Shown: one piece after another, positions 29,518-40,207 of the stretch
Position numbering within the stretch: position 1 is the first letter of the stretch
How the letters are laid out: each line of letters opens with the position of its first letter
Assembly (NCBI RefSeq): GCF_010548375.1
Contig: NZ_JAAGLY010000027.1
Coordinates: forward strand, 43,581-107,580
DNA from: Streptomyces sp. SID13726
GTDB taxonomy: Bacteria; Actinomycetota; Actinomycetes; Streptomycetales; Streptomycetaceae
Direction of reading: 5' to 3'
DNA length: 64,000 nucleotides
The notes under the pieces: model-generated
Seen by the model: only the letters and a program-made list of their open reading frames with translations
Database searches by the model: none
What the model was told of the DNA's origin: nothing
Program-made: the position numbers and the translations under genes

Positions 29518-30687
29518 TCAGTCCCGGGCCAGCCCCAGCCGTGCCCGCAACCCCGTCCCCCGGTCGTCCTCGGCGACGCCCACCGCGGCAGCGCCCGCCG
29601 TGACCGTCTCGTAGACGGACAGGATGTCCGCGCCGACGGTGGACCAGTCGAAGCGCCGTACGTGCGCGCTCCCGCGCTCGCTCAGTTCGGTCAGTCGCGC
29701 CGGGTCGCCGAGCAGTCGTACCGCCGCCTCGGCCAGCGCGTCCGCGTCCTCGTTGGTGAAGAGTTCGCCCGCCGCGCCCTGGTCCAGGACCTGGGCGAAG
29801 GCGTCGAGGTCGGAGGCGAGCACGGGTGCCCCCGCCGACATCGCCTCGACCAGGATGATCCCGAAGCTCTCGCCGCCGGTGTTGGGGGCGATGTACAGGT
29901 CGACGCTGCGCAGGAAGCGGGCCTTGTCCTCGTCGCTGACCATGCCGAGGAACTCCACGCGCGCGCGTAGCTCCTCGGGGAGCGACTCCACGGCCTCCTC
30001 CGCGTCACCGCGCCCGGCGATCAGGAGCCGGGTCCCCGGGCGCTCGGCGAAGATCTTCGGCAGGGCCTTCATCAGCACCGGCAGGCCCTTGCGGGGCTCG
30101 TCGATGCGTCCCACGAAGCCGATCGTGTCGCCCTGCCACTCCGGCTTCGGCTTGGCCTTGGCGAAGAAGTCGACGTCGACGCCGTTGGGGATCACCACCG
30201 CGTCGCCGCCCAGGTGCTCGACGAGCGTGCGGCGGGCGTACTCGCTGACGGCGATACGGGCGCTGATCTTCTCCAGGGCGGCCTGGAGGATCGAGTACGC
30301 GGCGATCATCGCGCGCGAGCGCGGGTTCGAGGTGTGGAAGGTGGCGACGATCGGACCCTGTGCGATCCAGCAGGTCAGCAGGCCGAGGGAGGGCGAGGAC
30401 GGCTCGTGGATGTGCACGACGTCGAACTCCCCGTCGTGCAGCCACCGCCGCACCCGCGCGGCGCTCAGGAAGCCGAAGTTCAGCCGGGCCACCGAGCCGT
30501 TGTACGGCACCGGGACCGCGCGGCCGGCCGAGACGACGTACGGCGGCAGCGGAGTGTCGTCGTCGGCCGGGGCCAGCACGGAGACGTCGTGGCCGAGCCG
30601 GATGAAGTACTCGGCGAGATCGCGGATGTGGAACTGGACGCCACCGGGCACGTCCCAGGAGTACGGGCAGACGATGCCGATTCTCAC
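29518..30687 (-). CDS. GT4 glycosyltransferase, phosphatidylinositol mannosyltransferase (PimA-like)
   Basis: 389 residues from a GTG at 30687. The N-terminal acceptor domain begins VRIGIVCPYSWDVPGGVQFH and contains FDVVHIHEPSSPSLGL. The GT-B donor domain has GFVGRIDEPRKGLPVL and the GDP-mannose EX7E motif in GGESFGIILVEAMSAG. It follows pgsA and an acyltransferase with GTGA overlaps, the order of the mycobacterial pgsA1-patA-pimA cluster, so it most likely adds the first mannose to PI. The name pimA was not assigned because Streptomyces has several similar enzymes. Confidence 0.92.
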   Translation of the reverse strand: MRIGIVCPYSWDVPGGVQFHIRDLAEYFIRLGHDVSVLAPADDDTPLPPYVVSAGRAVPVPYNGSVARLNFGFLSAARVRRWLHDGEFDVVHIHEPSSPSLGLLTCWIAQGPIVATFHTSNPRSRAMIAAYSILQAALEKISARIAVSEYARRTLVEHLGGDAVVIPNGVDVDFFAKAKPKPEWQGDTIGFVGRIDEPRKGLPVLMKALPKIFAERPGTRLLIAGRGDAEEAVESLPEELRARVEFLGMVSDEDKARFLRSVDLYIAPNTGGESFGIILVEAMSAGAPVLASDLDAFAQVLDQGAAGELFTNEDADALAEAAVRLLGDPARLTELSERGSAHVRRFDWSTVGADILSVYETVTAGAAAVGVAEDDRGTGLRARLGLARD

Positions 30688-31622
30688 GAGCGGGCCCCGT
30701 CCGACGGGCGGGGCTCTGGATCCTTCGGGCGGGGTTCCAGATCCTTCAGCCACAGACGCTGGAGCATGTGCCAGTCCTCCGGATGGTCGGCGATCCCGGT
30801 GGCGAAGGCATCGGCCAGCGCCTGTGCCATGACAGACGTCTTTTCGGCCCGGGTACCTGTCTCGGGCACCTCGACCGGCGGATGCACCCTTCCCTGCATG
30901 ACAGGCGAGTCGTCGTACCAGAGTGTCACCGGCAGCAGCAGCGCGCCCGTCTGCTGGGCCAGCAGCGCCGGTCCGGCGGGGATCCGGGTCGCCTCGCCGA
31001 AGAACCGGACCTCGACGCCGGAGGACGACAGGTCGCGCTCGGCGACCAGGCAGACCAGGCCGCCGTCGCGCAGTCGCCGGGCCAGCGTGCCGAAGGCGGT
31101 GCCGCCGCTGTGCGGGAGGACCTCCATGCCGAGGCCCTCGCGGTAGGCGACGAAACGGTCGTACAGCGTCTCGGGCTTGAGCCGTTCGGCGACCGTGGTG
31201 AACGGCGTCTCCAGCTTGGTGGTGACCCAGGCGCCGGCGAGGTCCCAGTTGGCCATGTGCGGCAGCGCGAGGATGACGCCCTTGCCGGAGGCGAGCCCGT
31301 CGGTGAGGTGGTGCAGGTCCTTGGGCTCGAAGCCGCCCTTGACGCGCTCCTCGCTCCAGGCGGGCAGCCGGAAGGACTCCATCCAGTAGCGCAGGTACGA
31401 CCGCATGCCCGCGCGCGAGAGCTCGGCGAGGCGCTCGGGGCTCGCGTCGGGCACCACGCGCGCGTAGTTGCTCTCCAGCCGCAGGACGCCCTTGCCGCGC
31501 TTCTTCCAGGCCAGGTCGGCGATGCCGCGGCCGAGGCGCACGGCGACCGGCTCGGGGAGCTTCTTGACCACGCCCCAGCCGAGGCCGTACAGGGCGTCCG
31601 ACAGGCGCTCCTGAGCGCTCAC
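30684..31622 (-). CDS. Phosphatidylinositol mannoside acyltransferase (PatA-like)
   Basis: 312 residues from a GTG at 31622. LpxL/HtrB-like lipid acyltransferase with the HX4D catalytic pair in ALPHMANWDLAGAW and the downstream VAERDLSSSGVEVRFFG and IPAGPALLAQQTGAL blocks. The N-terminal amphipathic region suits membrane association. It overlaps both neighbours by 4 bp. In mycobacteria the equivalent enzyme acylates PIM1/PIM2; here the role is inferred from that synteny. Confidence 0.92.
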   Translation of the reverse strand: MSAQERLSDALYGLGWGVVKKLPEPVAVRLGRGIADLAWKKRGKGVLRLESNYARVVPDASPERLAELSRAGMRSYLRYWMESFRLPAWSEERVKGGFEPKDLHHLTDGLASGKGVILALPHMANWDLAGAWVTTKLETPFTTVAERLKPETLYDRFVAYREGLGMEVLPHSGGTAFGTLARRLRDGGLVCLVAERDLSSSGVEVRFFGEATRIPAGPALLAQQTGALLLPVTLWYDDSPVMQGRVHPPVEVPETGTRAEKTSVMAQALADAFATGIADHPEDWHMLQRLWLKDLEPRPKDPEPRPSDGARS

Positions 31623-32299
31623 TTCGCGGCCTCGCTCCCCTGCTCCTGGGGCTTCTCCGCGGCGGCGGCCGCCTCGGCCTCCGCCGATTCACGGCGGACC
31701 GTGACGACACGCTGGACCAGGGTGACCAGACTGCCGACGGCGACGACCCACAGGGCGATCGGCAGCAGGTACTGGATGCCGGGCACCCCGAACTTGTGCA
31801 GGCCCGCGAAACCGGCCGCGACCAGCGAGATCACCAGGCGCTCGGCGCGCTCCACGAGCCCGTTGACGGCGACCGGCAGCCCGATCGACTCGCCCCGGGC
31901 CTTGGTGTACGACACCACCTGGCCGCTCGCCAGGCAGAAGATCGAGACGGCGCACAGGACGAGGTCGTCGCCGCCACCGGCGTACCAGAGGATGAAGCCG
32001 CCGAAGATCGCGCCGTCGGCGACCCGGTCGAGGGTGGAGTCCAGGAAGGCGCCCCAGCGGCTGGAGCGGCCGAGCTGGCGGGCCATGTTGCCGTCGACGA
32101 GGTCGGAGAACACGAAGAGCGTGATCACGACCGTGCCCCAGAAGAACTCGCCCATGGGGTAGAAGACCAGCGCGCCCGCGACCACTCCGGCGGTACCGAG
32201 GAGGGTGACCGTGTCGGGGCTGACGCCCCTTCTGATCAGAAATGAGGCGAACGGTGTGAGGACACGCGTGAAGAATGCACGCGCGTACTTGTTCAGCAT
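31619..32299 (-). CDS. pgsA: Phosphatidylinositol phosphate synthase (CDP-alcohol phosphotransferase)
   Basis: 226 residues from the ATG at 32299 (MLNKYARAFFTRVLTPFASF). The complete CDP-alcohol phosphotransferase signature D-x2-DG-x2-AR-x8-G-x3-D-x3-D is present in DLVDGNMAR ... GAFLDSTLD. About six membrane helices. It makes PI phosphate from CDP-diacylglycerol and inositol 1-phosphate, the entry to PI and its mannosides. First gene of the pgsA-acyltransferase-glycosyltransferase operon, divergent from the EF-G-like gene (272-bp intergenic). A basic Glu/Ala-rich tail follows the last helix. Confidence 0.94.
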   Translation of the reverse strand: MLNKYARAFFTRVLTPFASFLIRRGVSPDTVTLLGTAGVVAGALVFYPMGEFFWGTVVITLFVFSDLVDGNMARQLGRSSRWGAFLDSTLDRVADGAIFGGFILWYAGGGDDLVLCAVSIFCLASGQVVSYTKARGESIGLPVAVNGLVERAERLVISLVAAGFAGLHKFGVPGIQYLLPIALWVVAVGSLVTLVQRVVTVRRESAEAEAAAAAEKPQEQGSEAAK

Positions 32300-32571
32300 G
32301 GCCTTCCCGAGGGTCGGTGTGGCCGGGCGGCCCCTGCTGGCCACCGGCTGGCCCATCGTAGCCACGCGCACGCGTGGGCGACCGCCGGGCACCCGCAGCC
32401 CGTGTCACGGCCGCGCGGCATACGGGTCACGGCGGGATCGCGTCGGTTGTATGGACGCACCGTGACGGGAGTGGAAAGCTCGAAGGACCGCGGGCGTCAC
32501 CGGAGCCGCACCGCACGCGGGTCCCTGCGTCCGCGCCCACAGTGACCTCACCGTGCACGGGAGGCAAGGCC

Positions 32572-34770
32572 ATGGGCGACAAGGCGAACGCACACCCCGG
32601 AGCCGCCGGCAGGGCAACAGCGGCCGACCACCCCGCGTCCGTACGGAATGTGGTGCTGGTCGGCCACTCCGGATCGGGCAAGACGACATTGGTGGAAGCT
32701 CTCGCGCTGACGGCGGGGGCGGTGAACCGGGCGGGCCGCGTGGAGGACGGCGGCACCGTCTCCGACTACGACGAGATCGAGCATCGGCAACAACGCTCGG
32801 TACAGCTCTCACTGGTGCCCGTCGAATGGGACGGGTTCAAGATCAACCTTCTGGACACCCCCGGATACGCCGACTTCGTCGGGGAACTCAGGGCCGGTCT
32901 GCGAGCGGCGGACGCGGCCCTTTTCGTCATCTCGGCCTCGGACGGGGTGGACGGCTCCACGCGCATGGTGTGGGAGGAGTGCGCGGCCGTCGGGATGCCC
33001 CGGGCGATCGTCGTCACGCATCTGGAGGCCGCGCGGGCGGACTTCGACGAGATGACCCGGATCTGCGCGGAGTCCTTCGGCGGCGACGACCCCGACGCCG
33101 TACTGCCGCTCTATCTGCCGCTGCACGGCCCGCAGGGCCCCGACGGGCACGCGCCCGTGACCGGGCTGACCGGACTGCTGTCGCAGAAGCTGTTCGACTA
33201 CTCGTCCGGCGAGCGCAAGGAGTCCGAGCCGGGCGAGGACCAGCTGCCGGGGATCGAGGAGGCCCGGAACCGGCTGATCGAGGGGATCATCTCGGAGAGC
33301 GAGGACGAGACCCTCATGGACCGCTATCTGGGCGGCGAGGAGATCGACTTCAAGACGCTGGTGGAGGACCTGGAACGGGCCGTCGCGCGCGGGGTGTTCC
33401 ATCCGGTCCTGGCCGCCGCCCCCGCGGCCGAGGGCGCCAAGCAGGGGCTCGGCACGGTCGAGCTGCTGGAGCTGGTCACGGGCGGGTTCCCGACACCGTT
33501 CGAGCACCCCACCCCGGGGGTCACGACGATCGACGGCAAGCCGCGCGAGATCAAGGCGTGCGACACCGAGGGGCCGCTGGTCGCGGAGGTCGTGAAGACG
33601 GCGTCGGACCCGTACGTCGGCCGGATCTCGCTGGTGCGGGTCTTCTCCGGCACCCTGCGCCCGGACGAGACGGTCCATGTCTCCGGGCACGGGCTCGCCG
33701 ACCGCGGGCACGAGGACCACGACGTGGACGAGCGGATCGGCGCGCTGTCGGCGCCCTTCGGCAAGCAGCAGCGCTCGCTCTCGCACTGCATCGCGGGCGA
33801 CCTCGCGTGCGTGGCGAAGCTCAGCCGCGCGGAGACCGGCGACACCCTCTCGGCCAAGGACGACCCGCTCCTGATGGAGCCCTGGGAGATGCCCGACCCG
33901 CTGCTGCCGCTCGCCATCGAGGCGCACAGCAAGGCGGACGAGGACAAGCTCTCGCAGGGCCTGGCCCGGCTGGTCGCCGAGGACCCGACCATGCGGCTCG
34001 AACAGAACCAGGACACCCACCAGGTCGTCCTGTGGTGCCTGGGCGAGGCACACGCCGACGTGGCCCTCGAACGGCTGCGCAGCCGCTACGGCGTCCAGGT
34101 GGACCTCGTACCGCACCGGGTGTCGCTGCGGGAGACGTTCGCCGACAGGTCGGGCGGGCGCGGGCGGCATGTCAAGCAGTCCGGTGGGCACGGGCAGTTC
34201 GCGATCTGCGAGATCGAGGTGGAGCCGCTGCCCGGCGGTTCGGGCATCGAGTTCGTGGACAAGGTCGTCGGCGGCGCGGTGCCGCGGCAGTTCATCCCGT
34301 CCGTCGAGAAGGGCGTACGGGCGCAGGCCGCCAAGGGGGTCGCCACCGGGCACCGGCTCATCGACGTCCGGGTCACGCTGCTGGACGGCAAGGCGCACTC
34401 GGTGGACTCCTCGGACGCGGCGTTCCAGACGGCCGGGGCGCTGGCGCTCAGGGAGGCCGCCGCCGACGCGCGGATCCATCTGCTGGAGCCGGTCGCCGAG
34501 GTGTCCGTGCTGGTCGGCGACGACTACGTGGGCGCCGTGATGAGCGATCTGTCCGGGCGGCGCGGCCGGGTGCTGGGCACCGAGCAGACCAACGGCGGGC
34601 GCACGCTCATCAAGGCCGAGGTGCCCGAGATCGAGATCGGCCGGTACGCGGTGGACCTCCGGTCGCTCTCGCACGGCACCGCGCGCTTCAGCCGCTCCTA
34701 CGCGCGGCACGAGCCCATGCCCCCGCAGATCGCCGAAAGGATCCGTGAAGAGGCGCGCGACGCCTCGTAG
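32572..34770 (+). CDS. Elongation factor G-like GTPase (EF-G2/FusA2 type)
   Basis: 732 residues from the ATG at 32572, with GGGAGG upstream. The domain order is that of EF-G: GTPase with P-loop GHSGSGKTTL and G3 LLDTPGYADF, then domains II-V (QSGGHGQFAICEIEVEPLPG; VMSDLSGRRGRVLGTE). Two G-motifs are unlike translocating EF-G: the G4 NKxD position reads THLE, and switch I has RQQRSVQ instead of RGITI. Related mycobacterial EF-G2 proteins are reported to bind GTP without normal translocase activity, so this is probably a specialised paralogue and not the main fusA. Confidence 0.93.
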   Translation: MGDKANAHPGAAGRATAADHPASVRNVVLVGHSGSGKTTLVEALALTAGAVNRAGRVEDGGTVSDYDEIEHRQQRSVQLSLVPVEWDGFKINLLDTPGYADFVGELRAGLRAADAALFVISASDGVDGSTRMVWEECAAVGMPRAIVVTHLEAARADFDEMTRICAESFGGDDPDAVLPLYLPLHGPQGPDGHAPVTGLTGLLSQKLFDYSSGERKESEPGEDQLPGIEEARNRLIEGIISESEDETLMDRYLGGEEIDFKTLVEDLERAVARGVFHPVLAAAPAAEGAKQGLGTVELLELVTGGFPTPFEHPTPGVTTIDGKPREIKACDTEGPLVAEVVKTASDPYVGRISLVRVFSGTLRPDETVHVSGHGLADRGHEDHDVDERIGALSAPFGKQQRSLSHCIAGDLACVAKLSRAETGDTLSAKDDPLLMEPWEMPDPLLPLAIEAHSKADEDKLSQGLARLVAEDPTMRLEQNQDTHQVVLWCLGEAHADVALERLRSRYGVQVDLVPHRVSLRETFADRSGGRGRHVKQSGGHGQFAICEIEVEPLPGGSGIEFVDKVVGGAVPRQFIPSVEKGVRAQAAKGVATGHRLIDVRVTLLDGKAHSVDSSDAAFQTAGALALREAAADARIHLLEPVAEVSVLVGDDYVGAVMSDLSGRRGRVLGTEQTNGGRTLIKAEVPEIEIGRYAVDLRSLSHGTARFSRSYARHEPMPPQIAERIREEARDAS

Positions 34771-34777
34771 TTGGCTC

Positions 34778-34808
34778 GGGGCGCCGCACAAGTGGCGTTC
34801 GGCGCCCC
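34778..34808. terminator. Hairpin after the EF-G-like gene
   Basis: GGGGCGCC pairs with GGCGCCCC across a 15-nt loop starting 8 bp after the stop. Plausible terminator before the next gene's promoter. Confidence 0.5.
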
Positions 34809-34944
34809 ACGAGTGACGTTTGTGGAACGCTCCCCTCCGAATCGGCGGGCGCCTTCGGCCGTCCGCCGACTAATGTCAGTGCCGACAGATACGCTGATGA
34901 CCTGATCAACAGGTGTGCGAAGCAAGGAAGTCGGGAAGGCCGCA

Positions 34945-34980
34945 GTGGGTGACACCGGCGGCGATCGGGGGCGGGAATGA
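34945..34980 (+). CDS. Possible 11-codon leader ORF coupled to the downstream membrane gene
   Basis: A GTG at 34945, five bases after GGAAGG, opens an 11-codon frame (MGDTGGDRGRE) whose TGA overlaps the ATG of the 553-residue gene (ATGA). The ribosome-binding site is better placed for this GTG than for the ATG. It may couple translation of the large gene or be accidental. Confidence 0.35.
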   Translation: MGDTGGDRGRE

Positions 34981-36638
34981 CCGTTGACAGCGGTTACGGC
35001 GACATCTTCGGTCCGCAGGTGCCGCGTACCGGCGACGAGGCGCAGACGGCGACGTTCGCGCTGGCGTCGGCCGCCTACCGCGACAACCCGGTCGAGGAGA
35101 TACTCAAGGCCAACAACGAATGGCACGAATCGGCCGTCAAGGGCGGCCGCAAGTGGGCCAAGATCTTCCGCCCCAACCTGGGCGAGGCCTTCTCCACGGC
35201 CGTGGTCGGCCGCATGCTCGGGGCGGGCCGCAAACCCCTCATCCAGTCCTTCGGCGCCGAGCCGCAGGTCGTGGTCGAGCACTGCCTCGCGGCGAACAAC
35301 ATCCGCCGGGACCGGGACAACTGGCTGAGCGCCGTCATGGTGCTGTGCGGAGTCCTCTTCCTGCCCGGCCTGCTGATCTGGCTGCTGGTCTTCACCCTGC
35401 GCACCAACATCGCCAAGCGCGAGGACAAGCAGGCCGGCGCCCTCGCCACCGCGCTGCTGGTCGCGGTGGGCGCGCTCGCCCTGCTCTTCCTGATCAAGAT
35501 GCCGTTCGGCGGGTTCTGGGCCTGGTACGCACGCGCGTGCGTGGTGCTGCCCGTGGTCGGCTGGTTCTGGGCCAAGCAGATCTGCGAGCGCACCGCGAAG
35601 GACCTCCGGGGCCGCTGGGACAGCCTCCTCGCCGGCAGCAGCGTCGGCGCCAAGGTGCCCGAGGCGGTGCCGAGCAGCCCCGGCGAGACCGCGGCCGAGC
35701 AGCTGCGCCAGTCCCTCGCCAAGCTCAGCGCCGAGCAGCAGTCCAACTCGGTCTTCTACGCCGGCCCCAAGGGGATACTCGGCATGGGCACCCGCTGGGG
35801 CAGCTGGCAGCTCGCCGAGGACCTGGTCTCCGCCGACCCGAGCCGGGAGATCCACCCCTTCCGCAGCTGGGACGTGATCCGCTCCATCCACGACCAGCTG
35901 CGCATGCTGGAGCGCAACACCATCAACACCGGCGGCTTCCCGAAGCCCTCCATACGGCACTGGGTCGTCACCCCGGTCGCCGAGGGCGCGAAGGCGGTGT
36001 CCCGGCCCGGGGGCACCGACGTGGACGCGTACCAGGTCAAGACGCACGCGATACAGGACATCTGCAACAAGCAGCAGTTCGGCGGCGGCGACCGGCACTA
36101 CCTGGGCGTGCAGTGGACCCTGTGGGAGGGCCAGCTGGTCCTCACCATGATGATCACGGTGACCGTCCTGCACGAGACACTGCGCATCGAGGTCACCGGG
36201 CACGCGCTGGGCCCGGTGCACGGACTGTTCACCTCGAAGCCGGAGGCCAAGGAGAAGGAAGTCGCCAAGTCGATCCGGTTCTGGGAGACCCGCAAGATCA
36301 AGCTCCCGCTGGTCGACGCCGACGAGGTGGTCCGGCTCGCCGCCCGGGCGCCCCTGACCTGGTATCCCCCGCTGCTCAACTGGCTCGGCGGCTCGCTCGC
36401 CCTGCCCGAGCCGTTCGGCCTGCGGCACGCCTGGGCGGACAAGCCGTGGCGCCACCGCTTCATGGCCGACGACGCGCTGCGCGCGGCCACTCCGGTGCTG
36501 CGGGTCGTGCACTCCGCGGCGATCCGGGTCCTCGCGGAGAACGGCGTGGACACGGAGAAGTTCGGCAACCGCTCGGCGTTCCTCAGCACCGCGGTGCAGG
36601 ACGCTTCGCCGCGGAAGGCCGACCTCTACGACGCGTAG
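34977..36638 (+). CDS. Unknown large protein with paired transmembrane helices
   Basis: 553 residues from the ATG at 34977. N-terminal 115 residues are soluble. Hydrophobic helices follow at about 118-142 (VMVLCGVLFLPGLLIWLLVF), 158-175 (ALLVAVGALALLFLI) and 182-198. The C-terminal 330 residues are again soluble, with a further weakly hydrophobic stretch (LVLTMMITVTVLHETLRIEV). No motif points to an activity. It is conserved next to pgsA and the EF-G-like gene in streptomycetes, as far as I recall, which suggests an envelope role. A Lys/Glu-rich segment lies in EAKEKEVAKS. Confidence 0.8.
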   Translation: MTVDSGYGDIFGPQVPRTGDEAQTATFALASAAYRDNPVEEILKANNEWHESAVKGGRKWAKIFRPNLGEAFSTAVVGRMLGAGRKPLIQSFGAEPQVVVEHCLAANNIRRDRDNWLSAVMVLCGVLFLPGLLIWLLVFTLRTNIAKREDKQAGALATALLVAVGALALLFLIKMPFGGFWAWYARACVVLPVVGWFWAKQICERTAKDLRGRWDSLLAGSSVGAKVPEAVPSSPGETAAEQLRQSLAKLSAEQQSNSVFYAGPKGILGMGTRWGSWQLAEDLVSADPSREIHPFRSWDVIRSIHDQLRMLERNTINTGGFPKPSIRHWVVTPVAEGAKAVSRPGGTDVDAYQVKTHAIQDICNKQQFGGGDRHYLGVQWTLWEGQLVLTMMITVTVLHETLRIEVTGHALGPVHGLFTSKPEAKEKEVAKSIRFWETRKIKLPLVDADEVVRLAARAPLTWYPPLLNWLGGSLALPEPFGLRHAWADKPWRHRFMADDALRAATPVLRVVHSAAIRVLAENGVDTEKFGNRSAFLSTAVQDASPRKADLYDA

Positions 36639-36656
36639 GCCTCCGGCGGTTCGGGC

Positions 36657-36742
36657 GGGCTTTGCGTGCGGGTGGGCTTTGCGTGCGGGTGTCTGGGGTG
36701 CGGGTGAGTCTGGGGTGCGGTCCCTGGGGGCTGTGCCCCCAG
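36657..36742. repeat. 17-bp tandem repeat and hairpin between convergent genes
   Basis: GGGCTTTGCGTGCGGGT occurs twice head-to-tail (36657-36673, 36674-36690), followed by two TCTGGGGTGCGG variants. An 8-bp hairpin CTGGGGGC-tgt-GCCCCCAG lies at 36724-36742, 19 bp before the HIT gene stop, and is a likely bidirectional terminator. Confidence 0.7.
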
Positions 36743-36761
36743 ACCCCCCTTCGGTGCCTGA

Positions 36762-37310
36762 TCAGGCCGTCGGCCAGGCCTCCGACAGCATCTTCCTCGT
36801 GTCGCCCAGCAGTTGGGGCAGCACCTTGGTGTGGCCGACGACCGGCATGAAGTTCGTGTCGCCACCCCAGCGCGGGACGATGTGCTGGTGCAGATGGGCG
36901 GCGATACCGGCGCCCGCGACCGTGCCCTGGTTCATGCCGATGTTGAAGCCGTGCGCCCCGGACGCCGTACGCAGCGCGGTCATCGCCTGCTTGGTCAGCG
37001 CGGCCAGTTCGGCGGTCTCCGGCTCGGTGAGGTCGGTGTAGTCGGCCACGTGACGGTAGGGCACGACCATGAGGTGGCCGCCGGTGTAGGGGTAGAGGTT
37101 GAGCACCGCGTACACCAGCGTGCCGCGTCGGACGATCAGGCCGTCCTCGTCGGATTTGGCCGGGATCGAGCAGAAGGGGCAACCGTCGCCGGCACCCGGG
37201 CCGGTCGGCTTGTTCTCGCCCTGGATGTAGGCCATCCGGTGGGGTGTCCACAGACGCTGGAACGCGTCCTGCGTCCCCACTCCCCACTGCTGCTCCGGCT
37301 CACTCGTCAT
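36762..37310 (-). CDS. HIT-family hydrolase/phosphorylase (Ap4A phosphorylase-like)
   Basis: 182 residues from the ATG at 37310. The histidine triad HLHQHIVPRWGGD is intact and a zinc-type GCPFC motif sits near residue 55, after LWTPHRMAYIQGENKPTG. The layout and the position between thrS and pgsA match mycobacterial Rv2613c, described as a diadenosine tetraphosphate phosphorylase. The link to a tRNA synthetase, a source of Ap4A, supports that role, but substrate is inferred. Upstream in-frame codons overlap the divergent channel gene's start region and were not used. Confidence 0.92.
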   Translation of the reverse strand: MTSEPEQQWGVGTQDAFQRLWTPHRMAYIQGENKPTGPGAGDGCPFCSIPAKSDEDGLIVRRGTLVYAVLNLYPYTGGHLMVVPYRHVADYTDLTEPETAELAALTKQAMTALRTASGAHGFNIGMNQGTVAGAGIAAHLHQHIVPRWGGDTNFMPVVGHTKVLPQLLGDTRKMLSEAWPTA

Positions 37311-37389
37311 GAAGTGCAGCATATGGCTTCGCCCGTTCGCGCCGTGTCGGCGGGGTTGCGGGAAAACAGGGCCGCGCGAAGCTGAGCGG

Positions 37390-38109
37390 GTGGACGACGA
37401 CAGCGGCACTCGCCCCGCCGAGAGCGGTCCCGGGGGTCACCGGCACGAGGCTCACGGCACCGCCCACCGAGGCGTCCACTGGGAGCGGCGCACCGAGTTC
37501 CCCCTCGCCGTCGCCTCGCTGGCCTTCCTCGCCGCGTACGCGACCCGGGTCCTGGCCCACGGCCTCCCGGACGGCCCGCGGGCCCTCTGCCTGGCGGTGA
37601 CCCTGGCCGCCTGGGCGATGTTCGCCGTCGACTACGCCGTACGCTGGCGGCTCAGCGGACAGCGGCTCCGCTTCGTACGGACGCACTGGCTGGACACCCT
37701 CGTCCTGATCCTGCCCCTGCTGCGACCCCTCAGGGTCGTGAAGGTCTACGAGGCCGTACAGCACCGGCACGGACGCCCCCGGCTCGCGCTGCACGCACGC
37801 GTGATCGTGTATGCCGGTCTCTCGACCCTCCTGCTGGGCTTCACCGGAGCCCTCGCGGTCTACCAGCAGGAACACGGCGCCCCCGGCACCACCATGCGCA
37901 CCTTCGGCGACGCCGTCTGGTGGACCTGCGCCACCCTGGCCACCGTCGGCTACGGCGACGTCGCCCCGGTCACCCCGCTCGGACGGCTGATCGCGGTCGG
38001 CGTGATGGCCATCGGCCTGGCCCTGCTCGGCGCGGTCACCGGAACCTTCGCCTCCTGGCTGCTCCAGGTGTTCGCGCGGGAGGACGACGAGAGGCCCCCG
38101 GGAAGCTGA
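37390..38109 (+). CDS. Voltage-gated-like potassium channel
   Basis: 239 residues from a GTG at 37390. The selectivity filter TVGYGD sits in a clear pore helix (TCATLATVGYGDVAPVTP). Hydrophobic helices precede it: EFPLAVASLAFLAAYATRVL, ALCLAVTLAAWAMFAVDY, a voltage-sensor-like DTLVLILPLLRPLRVVKVYE with spaced Arg/Lys, and VIVYAGLSTLLLGFTGALAV. One helix follows (LIAVGVMAIGLALLGAVTG). The cytoplasmic end is too short for an RCK domain. It is divergent from the HIT gene and convergent with thrS (30 bp apart). Confidence 0.92.
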   Translation: MDDDSGTRPAESGPGGHRHEAHGTAHRGVHWERRTEFPLAVASLAFLAAYATRVLAHGLPDGPRALCLAVTLAAWAMFAVDYAVRWRLSGQRLRFVRTHWLDTLVLILPLLRPLRVVKVYEAVQHRHGRPRLALHARVIVYAGLSTLLLGFTGALAVYQQEHGAPGTTMRTFGDAVWWTCATLATVGYGDVAPVTPLGRLIAVGVMAIGLALLGAVTGTFASWLLQVFAREDDERPPGS

Positions 38110-38139
38110 ACTCCCCGAGGGCCCCGGCGTTCGAGAGCA

Positions 38140-40116
<1,977 letters not shown>

Positions 40117-40207
40117 CGGTCTCTCCTGACTGAAGGTGGAGTGCGGCGCCATACCGGGAGCGCGCGCAAGAGGCGATCGTACCGACCCGGCACCCACCTC
40201 CGCGAAA

